The notes: generated by a model not told the origin, from the letters alone. Positions 16,126 to 25,138 are shown, numbered from the stretch's first letter. The stretch is DNA of 38,877 bases from an uncultured Holdemanella sp. (GCF_934772795.1 NZ_CAKVMR010000017.1:1-38877); one strand, 5' to 3'. Program-made: numbers and translations.

Positions 16126-16740
16126 ATGAAAACTATTTTATGTATTTTATTAGGTTACTTATTAGGATCTTTACCCTTTGCTTTGATCATTGGTAAAGTT
16201 TTCTATCATACAGACATTCGCCAATATGGCTCAGGAAATCTAGGTGGAACGAATGCAGGAAGAGTTCTAGGAAAGAAAGCAGGAATTTCTGTCATTGTGT
16301 TTGATGTTTTAAAAGTTGTTCTTGCGATTGCGATTGCAACCCAAGTATCGAAAGTTGCTGGCATTTGGACAGGACTTGCCTGCTGTATCGGACATTGTTA
16401 TCCAATATTCGCAAAATTCCATGGAGGAAAAGCTGTTAGTACAATGTTTGGCTTCTTATTCTCTACAAGCATCTTCTTATTTCAAGATGCAAGCTACTTA
16501 CTTGTACCATTTGGCATGTTTCTAGTTGTGCTATATCTATTTAAATATGTATCTTTGGCAAGTATGTGTGCAGCCATCGCAAGTAGCTTATACATTACGG
16601 CATTGATGCTAGGATTCAACGTGGAAAGTATTTCGGTTATTATCGCAAGCTGGCTAATGACAGTTCTTGTGATTTATAGACATCGTACAAATATTGATAA
16701 AATCAAAACAGGAACCGAAAACACAATTTCCTGGCTTTAG
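16126..16740 (+). CDS. plsY: Glycerol-3-phosphate acyltransferase PlsY
   Basis: PlsY transfers an acyl group from acyl-phosphate to glycerol-3-phosphate, the first step of phospholipid synthesis, in the cytoplasmic membrane. The 204-residue protein has several membrane spans and the three conserved loops: LGYLLGSLPFALIIGK, GSGNLGGTNAGRVLGKKAG and FAKFHGGKAVSTMFG. The ATG at 16126 has GAGGTGG six bases upstream; an in-frame GTG at 16117 lies inside that ribosome-binding site. The plsY/parE divergent layout is common in Bacilli, which supports the ParE/ParC naming. A strong terminator follows. Confidence 0.95.
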   Translation: MKTILCILLGYLLGSLPFALIIGKVFYHTDIRQYGSGNLGGTNAGRVLGKKAGISVIVFDVLKVVLAIAIATQVSKVAGIWTGLACCIGHCYPIFAKFHGGKAVSTMFGFLFSTSIFLFQDASYLLVPFGMFLVVLYLFKYVSLASMCAAIASSLYITALMLGFNVESISVIIASWLMTVLVIYRHRTNIDKIKTGTENTISWL

Positions 16741-16769
16741 AAAGTTTTTTAAGAAACTTTCTTTTTTTT
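16739..16769 (+). terminator. Terminator after plsY
   Basis: AGAAAGTTT and AAACTTTCT pair around a 6-nt loop and are followed by a T-run of seven or more. The stem starts at the plsY stop codon. Confidence 0.9.
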
Positions 16770-16805
16770 ATGTCTTTTTCACATTGGAATCGTATCATAG
16801 TATGT

Positions 16806-17219
16806 ATGAACTATTTATACTACGAATACAAATCCAGTACTGTGTGCACAGTTAAAGAAGATGAAAAGCTATACCACAAGAGTTTAAGCACGCAAAACTA
16901 TTTAAATGAAAAATGCTTGTTGAATGGATCTACCCTTAAAGGAAGACAAGAAGCCTTTGTCTATCAAATGAAAGTTAAAAAATATATCCCTGTTGTCGTA
17001 TCGATTTCAAGGAAGGAGATCTACTTTCCTAATAAATCAAAAAAAGCACATGACTGTATCTGGATCAATTATGCCAATATTCAAGACGTCACTTACTTTC
17101 AATCCACTTGTACAATCACATTTCGTGATGGCTCCACACTGAATTGTGATCATCCTAAACGAATCCAACAAACACTGAAACAAATTTTCCGCTACCTAAA
17201 TAAAAACACACCGGATTAA
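16806..17219 (+). CDS. ComK-family competence transcription factor homologue
   Basis: The 137-residue protein aligns by eye with the core of Bacillus ComK, the activator of DNA-uptake genes. CLLNGSTLKGRQEA (37-50) matches ComK's CRFFGSSYAGRKAG. The hydrophobic PVVVS-EIYFP (62-75) matches PIMVD-QIFLFP. CIWINYANIQDV (84-95) matches CGWISHVHVKEF, and ITFRDGSTL matches VTFSNGKTM. It lacks ComK's longer C-terminal tail (B. subtilis ComK has 192 residues). The start is uncertain: ATG at 16806 gives the better N-terminus, but the ribosome-binding site is weak, and an in-frame ATG at 16770 lies right behind the plsY terminator. It stands alone and converges on ridA. No late competence gene is in the window, so function is inferred. 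Confidence 0.8.
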   Translation: MNYLYYEYKSSTVCTVKEDEKLYHKSLSTQNYLNEKCLLNGSTLKGRQEAFVYQMKVKKYIPVVVSISRKEIYFPNKSKKAHDCIWINYANIQDVTYFQSTCTITFRDGSTLNCDHPKRIQQTLKQIFRYLNKNTPD

Positions 17220-17226
17220 CCGGTGT
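17202..17226 (-). terminator. Hairpin between comK homologue and ridA-like gene
   Basis: ACACCGG and CCGGTGT form a 7-bp stem around ATTAA. On the minus strand it is followed by GTTTTTATTT, so it should end the ridA-like transcript; on the plus strand there is no T-run. It overlaps the end of the comK homologue. Confidence 0.75.
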
Positions 17227-17227
17227 A

Positions 17228-17656
17228 TTAGTGGCAACCTCCACCACATGATGAACAATCATGTGAACAACTTGATTGTTGCATTTGTTCTTCATGACGA
17301 AGTGTATTTACGCCAAGACCCTCAATACATACTGTGGCATTATCAGCTAAATTTGATACTTCCACAATTGTACATGCAGGGAATGGTTCATCAACAAAGT
17401 TTTTGAATGTATTCAAGAATGCATCTTTATCCTCGATATTCTTTAAATACACAGTGAACTTCACAACATGGTGAAGCTGCAAACCATAGTTTGATAAAAC
17501 ATCAATTACCTTATTGATTGCTGTAATTGTTTGTTCCTGAATGCTTTCGCCAAGTCCAGTTTGACCACTTAAATAAAAGAAGTCTCCCAATTGAACCATA
17601 TTTGAAACACAAGATGTTCCCTCTTGTTTTCCTGCTGATTTTAAAAATATATTCAT
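17228..17656 (-). CDS. RidA/YjgF-family protein with substituted arginine and Cys/His-rich tail
   Basis: The 142-residue protein has the RidA trimer fold signature: YLSGQTGLG (29-36), the VVKFTVYLKN strand and PFPACTIVEVSNL (91-103). Canonical RidA deaminates reactive enamines/imines and needs an arginine in PxRxxVEV; here that position is Cys95 (PACTIVEV). The nearby acidic residue is kept in CIEGLGV. This places it with arginine-lacking Rid subgroups of unknown activity. Beyond the normal end the protein has about 15 extra residues, CSHDCSSCGGGCH, with four Cys and two His, which could bind a metal. The ATG at 17656 has AAGGA about ten bases upstream; a TTG three codons earlier is less likely. 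It is the last gene of the rnj-ftsK unit. Confidence 0.85.
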   Translation of the reverse strand: MNIFLKSAGKQEGTSCVSNMVQLGDFFYLSGQTGLGESIQEQTITAINKVIDVLSNYGLQLHHVVKFTVYLKNIEDKDAFLNTFKNFVDEPFPACTIVEVSNLADNATVCIEGLGVNTLRHEEQMQQSSCSHDCSSCGGGCH

Positions 17657-17681
17657 AGTACTCAATTCCTTTCTTATCCTA

Positions 17682-20024
17682 TTATATAGAATCTATCCCA
17701 TCTTCTAAAGTGTTTTGCACTAAAATTTCTCTAGGCTTACTTCCTCTTGCTGGACCAATGATGCCATTTGCCTCTAAAACATCCATCAATCGTGCCGCTC
17801 TAGAATAGCCCACAGAGAACTTTCTTTGGATCAAAGACGTACTTGCCTTTCTAGATGCAATCACAAAACGCTTCACTTCCTCATACAAAGGATCAGCCGT
17901 AACATTACCCGCTTCATTGCCTTGATTTTGTAAATCTTTTAATTGAATAAAGGCATCATCATACTTTGGTCTTGCCTGTGATTTGACATACTCACAAATA
18001 TGATTGACCTCTTCATCCTTGATAAAGACACCCTGAATACGACGAGGACTCGTCTCACCATTTGGCAAATACAACATATCCCCATTTCCAAGCAAACGTT
18101 CAGCTCCAGCTTGGTCCAAAATTGTTCTTGAATCGACAGCTTGTGATACCGCAAAGGCAATACGACTTGGAATATTGGCCTTAATAACACCTGTAATGAC
18201 GTCAACACTTGGTCTTTGTGTGGCAACAATCAAATGAATACCTGCAGCACGCGCCAGCTGTGTAATTCTTTGAATACTTGCTTCAACTTCTTTAGCTGCC
18301 ACCAACATCAAGTCGGCCAACTCATCAATAATAATCACTATACGAGGCAATACTTTTAAATGATCATCATTATGCGATAATACATACTCATTATAGGCCG
18401 TAATATTTCGCACACCCAATTCACCAAACAAGTCATAACGACGATCCATCATTTCTACAATGACCTTCAATGCCTTATTCGCAAGATCTCCATCCGTAAT
18501 AACCGGTGATAATAAGTGTGGTACATCATTATATGGAGTAAACTCTACTTTTTTAGGATCAATCAAAACCAATTTTACTTCATCTGGTTTTGTACGCATT
18601 AAAATCGAAGAAATAATCGCATTAACACATACCGATTTACCACTACCCGTTGCACCCGCAATCAATAAGTGTGGCATGCGATTTAATTCGCCATATACGT
18701 TGTTTCCCATTAAGTCTTTTCCTAAACAGAAAAGTAATTTTTTATCCTTCATAGAATCCGGAATCGTACGCATCAAATCCTTCATCTGTACACTTGTCTT
18801 TTCAACATTTGGAATTTCAATTCCAACACTTGCCTTACCTGGAATCGGTGCTTCAATACGAATATCCTTAGCGGCAAGACCCATCTTGATATCATTTTGT
18901 AAGTTACTGATTTTATTGACACGAACACCAAGTTCCGGTTTGATTTCAAACTTTGTGACACTTGGACCAATATGAATCTGTACAAGCTTAGCCTCCACAC
19001 CAAACTCATGTAAGATCTCAATCAGTTTTTCACCTTTTTCCTTTGCTGTAGTTACATTCGCATTGGATCTAGATTTTCTTTCCATATCTTCTAAAACATT
19101 CAATTTTGGAAGCTTATAGTTTTTAAAATCCGAATTCTCATCCGCAACATAATGTTTAGGTTCAACCTTTTCTACAACACCCTCATTGACAACAGGAACT
19201 TCTTTTTTAGTCTCTACAGGACTAGGCTCATCATCCACATCCACCATAAAGCTAGGTTTTCTAGGTTCTAAATCTCCAATAATCAAAGGCTCATCCGCTT
19301 CTTTTTCTTCATCCACTGGATCTGGTTGTACAGGCTTTACAGGATCCGCGTTAATAATTTGAAAACTTGATTCATTTGTATCTTCATCTTCAAAAATAAA
19401 GTTTTTACGATCAATCGAAACCGGTGTTTCCTTGATTGGAGCACTCTTCATTACTTTTTTAGGTTTTCTTTCATAACCCACAATTTTTTCATAACCAAAC
19501 ATTAAAATAGCTAGCACAAAAAACAATAGTACCATTACATAGCTTCCCGCATAATCAAACAATGACTGGAAGAAGCATAGTAATAAAACACCCATTAGAC
19601 CTGCATGCGTTGAAAGATTACCTGTGATAATATTTCCAGCATTACCAAGCACAAAATCAAGCCCATAACTTCCTGGGTGTGGTTTAAACTCCATAATGGA
19701 TGACATCAGGCTTAAACCAAGCACAAAAAATAAAATTCCAAACAAATATCTTTTTCTTAATGGCAAATATTCTTTGTGAAAAATCGCAACAGTACAAAAA
19801 ACACATGTCATTAAAAACAATATATTTGTCAAGATTCCAAATAGAAATTCAAAGAAGTGATGTAAAAATGCACCTACAACTCCAAATTCTAAAGTCGCTA
19901 TAAAGCTAATACATATCATACAAATAAGGAAACACAAACGAAATAAGTTTGAGTGCAACCAAGACGTTTGTGTTTTCTTTTTCGTAGATTTTCTTCGTGT
20001 TGTTTTTTTTCTGGCTTTTGCCAT
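17682..20024 (-). CDS. ftsK: DNA translocase FtsK/SpoIIIE
   Basis: The 780-residue protein has a basic N-terminus, about four membrane spans within residues 28-185, an acidic/proline linker (about 190-305) and the motor domain. Walker A is GATGSGKS (457-464), Walker B is IIIDEL (about 563-568), and the C-terminal gamma winged helix (about 705-770, RKFSVGYSRAARLMD) reads DNA orientation sequences. It pumps chromosomal DNA through the closing septum, coordinating dimer resolution and segregation. The membrane segments rule out a soluble SftA-type protein. It starts 14 bp after the RNase J-like gene, so the two are probably cotranscribed. FtsK versus SpoIIIE naming cannot be settled from sequence. 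Confidence 0.94.
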   Translation of the reverse strand: MAKARKKTTRRKSTKKKTQTSWLHSNLFRLCFLICMICISFIATLEFGVVGAFLHHFFEFLFGILTNILFLMTCVFCTVAIFHKEYLPLRKRYLFGILFFVLGLSLMSSIMEFKPHPGSYGLDFVLGNAGNIITGNLSTHAGLMGVLLLCFFQSLFDYAGSYVMVLLFFVLAILMFGYEKIVGYERKPKKVMKSAPIKETPVSIDRKNFIFEDEDTNESSFQIINADPVKPVQPDPVDEEKEADEPLIIGDLEPRKPSFMVDVDDEPSPVETKKEVPVVNEGVVEKVEPKHYVADENSDFKNYKLPKLNVLEDMERKSRSNANVTTAKEKGEKLIEILHEFGVEAKLVQIHIGPSVTKFEIKPELGVRVNKISNLQNDIKMGLAAKDIRIEAPIPGKASVGIEIPNVEKTSVQMKDLMRTIPDSMKDKKLLFCLGKDLMGNNVYGELNRMPHLLIAGATGSGKSVCVNAIISSILMRTKPDEVKLVLIDPKKVEFTPYNDVPHLLSPVITDGDLANKALKVIVEMMDRRYDLFGELGVRNITAYNEYVLSHNDDHLKVLPRIVIIIDELADLMLVAAKEVEASIQRITQLARAAGIHLIVATQRPSVDVITGVIKANIPSRIAFAVSQAVDSRTILDQAGAERLLGNGDMLYLPNGETSPRRIQGVFIKDEEVNHICEYVKSQARPKYDDAFIQLKDLQNQGNEAGNVTADPLYEEVKRFVIASRKASTSLIQRKFSVGYSRAARLMDVLEANGIIGPARGSKPREILVQNTLEDGIDSI

Positions 20025-20038
20025 ACTTACCCCACTTT

Positions 20039-21730
20039 CTACTTATTTAAGTTTATTTCTAAAATAACCGGTAAGATCATCGGTCTTTTTGCGGTTTGTT
20101 TATAAAGATATTTAGAAACCTTATCACGAATCAAGTTACGCGTTTCTAAATTGTCATATGTCTTATTTTCAACCGCCTCATTGATCGTATCCTCCATGAT
20201 TTTAGCTACATCACCCGTGATGTATTCTGCATCACGCAAATAGATCAAGCCACGACTTTGTACATCTGGACCATTAATGATCTTCTTTGTCTTTGCGTTG
20301 ATACCAATAGCCAAGATCATAACGCCATCTGTACTTAAAGTCTCACGATCCTTTAATACGACACCCGCCATATCCCAGTTTTCTTTTCCATCGATCATCG
20401 TTTCATGAAGTTCTAATTCCATTGCACAAGAAACTAATTTACGATTTTCAAAAGTGGCAACCTGACCATTATCTAAAATGATGATACGACTTGGATCATA
20501 TCCCATTTCAACCGCAATCTGCGAATTCATGTGTAATAAACGATATTCTCCCTTAATAGGAATATAGTATTTTGGTTTTGTAAGGAAGATCATCATCTTC
20601 AAATCTTCTTTACTAGGGTGCATACTCAAAACATTCTTATCTAAGACGATGATTTCACCCTCTTTTTTGTACATGTCATTTTCCATGCTTTTGAATTCAT
20701 TTTCAACACCAGGCACAACTGGACTTGCGACCACAATGACATCATCCTGATCAAATACAATCGATTCTAATTCATTGTTGGCAATGTTGTTGATGGTTTT
20801 GAATAAAGATTTACCTTGACCCGAAATAATGACGACAACATCTTTCATAGAGTTATCAAAATTAGCTGGATCAATCACTAAAGAAGGATCCACTTCGTAA
20901 CCAATTTCTTTTAATCGTCCTACCAAATCACGTAATTCCTTTGAATAGAATACCATCTTACGACGGCTTGCCATACAACAATCAATGATTTCCTGAATAC
21001 GATATACACTTTGTGTATATACACTCACAAAGACACGCTTATTTTCATGTGTTTCTAAAACTTGTAAAAGCTTAGGGGAAATACGATGACTCGGAGAAGT
21101 GTGTCCACTTCTTTCTGCACCTTTACTTTCCTGCAACAAAACCAATACGCCTTCGTTACCAAGTTCTGAAATTGTTGTGAAATCGGCACGATATGCATCA
21201 TCTAAATCATCATAGTCTTCAATAAATTCACCAGAATATACAATATAGCCTTGATCTGTACCAATCGCTAAACCAAATGTTCCTGGATAAGCATGCGTAA
21301 TTGGGAAGAAGACAACTCTTCTTTTACCAATACGCTTTTTATCATTACGCTTTACAGAATGCACACGCACACCTGTAATATGTTCCTGACGAATCATTTT
21401 CTGTACTTCTTTTACAGCTAATGGAGCGGTATAAACATCACAAGGGACTTGTTTTAATAAATATGGTAAAGCTCCCATTACGTCATCATGACCATGCGTA
21501 ATAAAAATACCTGCGACACGATCTTTATTTTCAACTAAATACGTAAAATCCTGAATAATAAATTCGATACCTAATGATTCCTTGTTGTCAGGAAACTTGA
21601 TACCTGCCTCTATTACATAGATGGATTCATCCACCTCCACACAGAATAAGTTTTTACCATCTTCATCTAAACCACCAAGGGCAAAAATACGGATTTTTTC
21701 TGTTAATGAAGGAATTTTTTCTTCTTTCAT
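20039..21730 (-). CDS. RNase J-family protein with degenerate metal-binding site
   Basis: The 563-residue protein has the RNase J layout: metallo-beta-lactamase core, beta-CASP insert and C-terminal domain (SRGLIYLRDAEYITGD). Several catalytic positions differ from active RNase J. The HxHxDH motif reads HGHDDV (79-84), so the final His is Val. The TGDF aspartate position reads SGEF, the beta-CASP SNxHR-type motif reads TQSVYR, and the PVHGEYR histidine is Lys (PIKGEYR). His in THAYPG remains. Bacillus RNase J2 shows comparable losses and acts mainly as a partner of J1, so this looks like a J2-type or non-catalytic paralogue. A canonical RNase J gene would have to be elsewhere. The start has a good AAGGAGA site. 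Confidence 0.88.
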   Translation of the reverse strand: MKEEKIPSLTEKIRIFALGGLDEDGKNLFCVEVDESIYVIEAGIKFPDNKESLGIEFIIQDFTYLVENKDRVAGIFITHGHDDVMGALPYLLKQVPCDVYTAPLAVKEVQKMIRQEHITGVRVHSVKRNDKKRIGKRRVVFFPITHAYPGTFGLAIGTDQGYIVYSGEFIEDYDDLDDAYRADFTTISELGNEGVLVLLQESKGAERSGHTSPSHRISPKLLQVLETHENKRVFVSVYTQSVYRIQEIIDCCMASRRKMVFYSKELRDLVGRLKEIGYEVDPSLVIDPANFDNSMKDVVVIISGQGKSLFKTINNIANNELESIVFDQDDVIVVASPVVPGVENEFKSMENDMYKKEGEIIVLDKNVLSMHPSKEDLKMMIFLTKPKYYIPIKGEYRLLHMNSQIAVEMGYDPSRIIILDNGQVATFENRKLVSCAMELELHETMIDGKENWDMAGVVLKDRETLSTDGVMILAIGINAKTKKIINGPDVQSRGLIYLRDAEYITGDVAKIMEDTINEAVENKTYDNLETRNLIRDKVSKYLYKQTAKRPMILPVILEINLNK

Positions 21731-21769
21731 ATTATCTCCTTTTAAATAGTATTATTTTTCTAAATTATA

Positions 21770-23203
21770 TCACACCGCAACGCCATCTAAAGAGAAACTT
21801 TTCGCATCTGTGATTTCGACTTCTACAAATTCTCCAGGCTGAATATTTTCACCTTTAAAGTTAACTAATTTTTGTGTGTCTGTATATCCAGAATATACAT
21901 TTTCATTCTTTTTGCTTAAGCCATCCACTAATACAGTAACAGTACGACCGACATAAGCTTTATTCTTTTCTAAAGCTAGATCATTCCATGTTTTATTTAA
22001 TTTTGCCAAACGCTTTCTCTTTGTCTCCATATCAACAGAATCATGCATGCGGCTGGCTGGTGTACCAGGTCTTGCTGAGAAAATAAATGTAAAGGCATTG
22101 TCGTATTTACAATAGCGAACCACATCTAGAGTGTGTTCAAACTGCTCATCGGTTTCATTTGGGAAACCAACAATGATATCGGTTGAAACAGAAACATTTG
22201 GAATTGTATTGACAATTTTATCATATAAAGCTAAGTAAGATTCTTTTGTATAACGACGACCCATTAACTTAAGTACATCATCATCTCCTGATTGTAGTGG
22301 CAAATGAATAAATGGCATGATATTGTCATATTTTGCGATAATATCAATCATTTCTTCTGTGAAATCCCAAGGATGACTTGTTGTAAAACGAACACGAGGA
22401 ATTCCAATCTTAGCCACTTCTTCTAATAATGTCGCAAAATCCTGCTCATTATCCATATCTTTTCCATACGCATTTACGTTTTGTCCAAGCAATGTGATTT
22501 CTTTATACCCCTCATCCTTAAGTTGCTGAACTTCTTTTAAAATTTCAGACATCTTACGTGAACGCTGTTTTCCACGAGTATAAGGAACAATACAATATGT
22601 ACAGAATTTATCGCAACCATACATAATGTTGACCCAAGCCTTGAATGTTCCAAAACGGTGTACTGGTAGATTTTCGTAAACTTCTCCTTCTTTAGAATAG
22701 ATCTTTACAACTTTTTTACCCTCAACCATACAACTATAAAGCATGCTAGGAAGCTCTTGAATATTATGTGTTCCAAACAATAAACGAACTTGAGGATATT
22801 TCGTTAATAAAGTTTCAACTAAACCTTCCTCTTGTGCCATACATCCACAAACACCAATCACAAGATCTTTATTTTCGCGATATAAACGCTTGAAGTTACC
22901 AATCTCACCCAATACTTTTTCTTCCGCATTTTGACGAATGGCACAAGTATTGATAATAATGACATCACTGCCTTCGGCCGTTTCATTTGGAGTAAATCCT
23001 AATTCATCTAGAATACCTGCCAATGTTTCACTATCACGCTCATTAGCCTGGCAGCCATATGTGGAAATAAAATATTTTTTTCCTCTTCCCATCATACGAG
23101 CATCTTCAGGAATATTAAATGTATCAATACGATCAATTGTATTTGTAGTACGCTTTTGTGCTTCTTTTAAATCGGGTAATACCCATCCTGGTTTTTGTTT
23201 CAT
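21770..23203 (-). CDS. miaB: tRNA-2-methylthio-N6-dimethylallyladenosine synthase MiaB
   Basis: MiaB adds a methylthio group to isopentenyl-adenosine 37 of tRNAs that read UNN codons. The 477-residue protein has the N-terminal cluster-binding domain with Cys51 (TYGCQ), Cys87 (NTCAIR) and Cys121 (CGCMAQEE). The radical-SAM motif is GCDKFCTYCIVPYTRGKQRSR-like, with Cys197, Cys201 and Cys204, and a C-terminal TRAM domain follows. I chose the ATG at 23203, which has AAAGGAG six to seven bases upstream; the frame continues to 23284 but runs through the ferredoxin terminator. The gene lies between the RNase J-like gene and a ferredoxin that could supply electrons to such Fe-S enzymes, though the terminator between them argues against cotranscription. 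Confidence 0.95.
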   Translation of the reverse strand: MKQKPGWVLPDLKEAQKRTTNTIDRIDTFNIPEDARMMGRGKKYFISTYGCQANERDSETLAGILDELGFTPNETAEGSDVIIINTCAIRQNAEEKVLGEIGNFKRLYRENKDLVIGVCGCMAQEEGLVETLLTKYPQVRLLFGTHNIQELPSMLYSCMVEGKKVVKIYSKEGEVYENLPVHRFGTFKAWVNIMYGCDKFCTYCIVPYTRGKQRSRKMSEILKEVQQLKDEGYKEITLLGQNVNAYGKDMDNEQDFATLLEEVAKIGIPRVRFTTSHPWDFTEEMIDIIAKYDNIMPFIHLPLQSGDDDVLKLMGRRYTKESYLALYDKIVNTIPNVSVSTDIIVGFPNETDEQFEHTLDVVRYCKYDNAFTFIFSARPGTPASRMHDSVDMETKRKRLAKLNKTWNDLALEKNKAYVGRTVTVLVDGLSKKNENVYSGYTDTQKLVNFKGENIQPGEFVEVEITDAKSFSLDGVAV

Positions 23204-23215
23204 GTGATCTCCTTT

Positions 23216-23247
23216 CGAAAAAAAATGCCAAGCATTAAGCTTGGCAA
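23216..23247 (-). terminator. Terminator after the ferredoxin gene
   Basis: Minus strand TGCCAAGC, a short AT loop, GCTTGGCA, then eight T. Strong, and placed just before the miaB ribosome-binding site. Confidence 0.92.
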
Positions 23248-23264
23248 ATGTGTTTAAATTTGAA

Positions 23265-23438
23265 TTACTGGTTGATTGCTCCAACAGGGCAAGTTCCTAC
23301 GCATGAACCGCAGTCGATGCAAGTTCCTTCGTCACAAACTGATTTTCCTTCATCGTCTAATGAAAGAGCTCCTACAGGGCATCCTCCTACACAAGCACCA
23401 CATCCGATGCAAGCATCTTTATCGATATTTACTGCCAT
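23265..23438 (-). CDS. 2[4Fe-4S] ferredoxin
   Basis: This 57-residue protein starts MAVNIDKDACIGCGACVGGC. It has two CxxCxxCxxxCP motifs: Cys10, 13, 16 and 20 and Cys40, 43, 46 and 50, each ending in CPVGAI/L. This is the classical clostridial-type ferredoxin that carries low-potential electrons in anaerobes. The ATG at 23438 has AGGAGG about six bases upstream, and the gene has its own strong promoter and terminator, so it is a single-gene unit. Partners cannot be told from the locus. Confidence 0.96.
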   Translation of the reverse strand: MAVNIDKDACIGCGACVGGCPVGALSLDDEGKSVCDEGTCIDCGSCVGTCPVGAINQ

Positions 23439-23473
23439 TGTTATTTCCTCCTTGTTTAATAATTTATACTCAA

Positions 23474-23502
23474 ATTATAACGATAACCAAGTAGTGAATC
23501 AA
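23474..23502 (-). promoter_or_regulatory. Sigma-A promoter of the ferredoxin gene
   Basis: Minus strand TTGATT, 17-bp spacer, TATAAT. The -10 is perfect and the spacing ideal. The predicted start is about 30 nt before the ATG at 23438, in keeping with a highly expressed small electron carrier. Confidence 0.82.
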
Positions 23503-23555
23503 GACAGTTTAGTAAGTGCAGGCTTACCGTAATTCATTTACCAAACTAAAAAATT

Positions 23556-23580
23556 GAAGTCGGGACTAAAGCCCGACATT
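23556..23580 (-). terminator. Terminator after rny
   Basis: GTCGGG and CCCGAC form the stem with a 7-nt loop; on the minus strand TTCAATTTTTT follows. The plus-strand side also has a T-run, so it may work both ways. Confidence 0.85.
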
Positions 23581-23581
23581 T

Positions 23582-25138
23582 TTATTTTGCGTATTCCTGG
23601 GCACGTGTCTCACGAATAACATTAACCTTAATTTGACCTGGATATGTCAATTCAGATTCAATCTTATCACGAATATCACGAGCTAATTTTACACAAGTCA
23701 AGTCATCCACGTGTTCTGGATTTACAAGGACACGAATTTCACGACCTGCCTGAATCGCAAACGCATTTGAAACACCTTCAAATCCATTCGCAATCTTTTC
23801 TAAGTTTTCAAGACGGTTGATATAAGCCTGAGCACTTTCTTTACGTGCACCAGGTCTTGCAGCACTAATTGTATCCGCTGCGATAACCAAATGACTTGTC
23901 AAGAACTTAGGTTCTACGTCTCCATGGTGTGAGTGGATCGCATTTAATACGATTTCTTTTTCACCATGTTTCTTACAGAACTTGTATCCCAATTCAACAT
24001 GAGATCCATCTTGCTGCTCAATATTCAATGCCTTACCAATATCGTGCAATAAACCAGCACGTTTGGCAATTTGTTGATTCAATCCAAGTTCAGCTGCCAT
24101 ACATCCAGCGATATAGGCAACTTCCATAGAGTGCTGCAAAGCATTTTGTCCATAAGAATAACGATATTTTAATGTACCGATCAATTTTACAATTTCACGA
24201 TCAATACGACCAATACCCAATTTGAAGATAGCTTCCTCACCAGCCTTCATGATCTCTTGATCAATTTCATTCTGGTATTTCTTAACAACATCTTCAATTC
24301 GTCCTGGCTGAATTCTTCCATCACGAATCAAGTGTTCCAAAGCTAAACGAGCCACTTCACGACGTACTGGATTAAAACATGTAATCGTAATCAAATCTGG
24401 AGTATCATCGATGTTTAATTCAACACCTGTCGCTTGTTCAAAACAACGAATATTACGTCCTTCACGACCAATGATACGTCCCTTCATTTCTTCACCAGGT
24501 AAAGAAACAACACTGACTGTCTTTTCTTGCGTTTCCTGTTGAGACATACGCTCAATAGCTAAGGCAATGATATTTTGTGCTTTTTCATTGGCAGTAGCCT
24601 TTGCCTCATCCTCTTTATCTTTGATGTATGCAATTGTTTCATGTTCCATTTTCTTTTCCACAATCGCAAATAATTCATCTTTAGCTGCCTGGCTTGACAT
24701 TTTGGCAACATTTTCTAAAACGACAACCTGTTTGTCAATTTCTTCTTGTAATTTCTTTTCTTTTTCGTCTAATGATGTCAGTTTGTCAGCAACACTTTTC
24801 ATCTTTTCATTAATCTGACGCTCTTTTTGATTTAACGCTTCATCACGAAAATTCAAGTTATCTTCTCTACGCAATAACTTGTTCTCTAATTCCATTGATT
24901 CTTGTTTACGTTCTTTAATTTCTTTTTCAGCTTCTACGCGCAAATCATGAGCCTGTGTCTTTCCGTCTAACACAGCTTGTTTTACACGAGATTCAGCTTC
25001 ATTTTGAGCTTCTTTTAAAATCTGTTCCGCTTTTTGCTGATTCTTATTTAAACCTGCTTTGGAAATTCCGACATGAATGCCTAATCCAATCGCAAGACCT
25101 GCGACACCAGACGATAAAACGATCCATAGTACATCCAT
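23582..25138 (-). CDS. rny: Ribonuclease Y
   Basis: RNase Y is the membrane-anchored endonuclease that starts mRNA decay in many Firmicutes. The 518-residue protein has one N-terminal membrane helix (about 4-24), a long coiled coil (about 30-200), a KH RNA-binding domain (GRIIGREGRNI, 220-230) and an HD catalytic domain with His365-Asp366 (LLHDIGKA). Length equals the family norm. The start at 25138 has GGAGG six bases upstream. It has its own promoter and terminator. It lies near the RNase J-like gene, so two parts of the RNA-decay machinery are close together but not in one operon. Confidence 0.96.
   Translation of the reverse strand: MDVLWIVLSSGVAGLAIGLGIHVGISKAGLNKNQQKAEQILKEAQNEAESRVKQAVLDGKTQAHDLRVEAEKEIKERKQESMELENKLLRREDNLNFRDEALNQKERQINEKMKSVADKLTSLDEKEKKLQEEIDKQVVVLENVAKMSSQAAKDELFAIVEKKMEHETIAYIKDKEDEAKATANEKAQNIIALAIERMSQQETQEKTVSVVSLPGEEMKGRIIGREGRNIRCFEQATGVELNIDDTPDLITITCFNPVRREVARLALEHLIRDGRIQPGRIEDVVKKYQNEIDQEIMKAGEEAIFKLGIGRIDREIVKLIGTLKYRYSYGQNALQHSMEVAYIAGCMAAELGLNQQIAKRAGLLHDIGKALNIEQQDGSHVELGYKFCKKHGEKEIVLNAIHSHHGDVEPKFLTSHLVIAADTISAARPGARKESAQAYINRLENLEKIANGFEGVSNAFAIQAGREIRVLVNPEHVDDLTCVKLARDIRDKIESELTYPGQIKVNVIRETRAQEYAK

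Noticed and set aside
23248..23532. Plus-strand proteins of 94 and 72 residues
   Set aside because: They are opposite the ferredoxin gene, whose eight cluster cysteines and own promoter identify the true strand.
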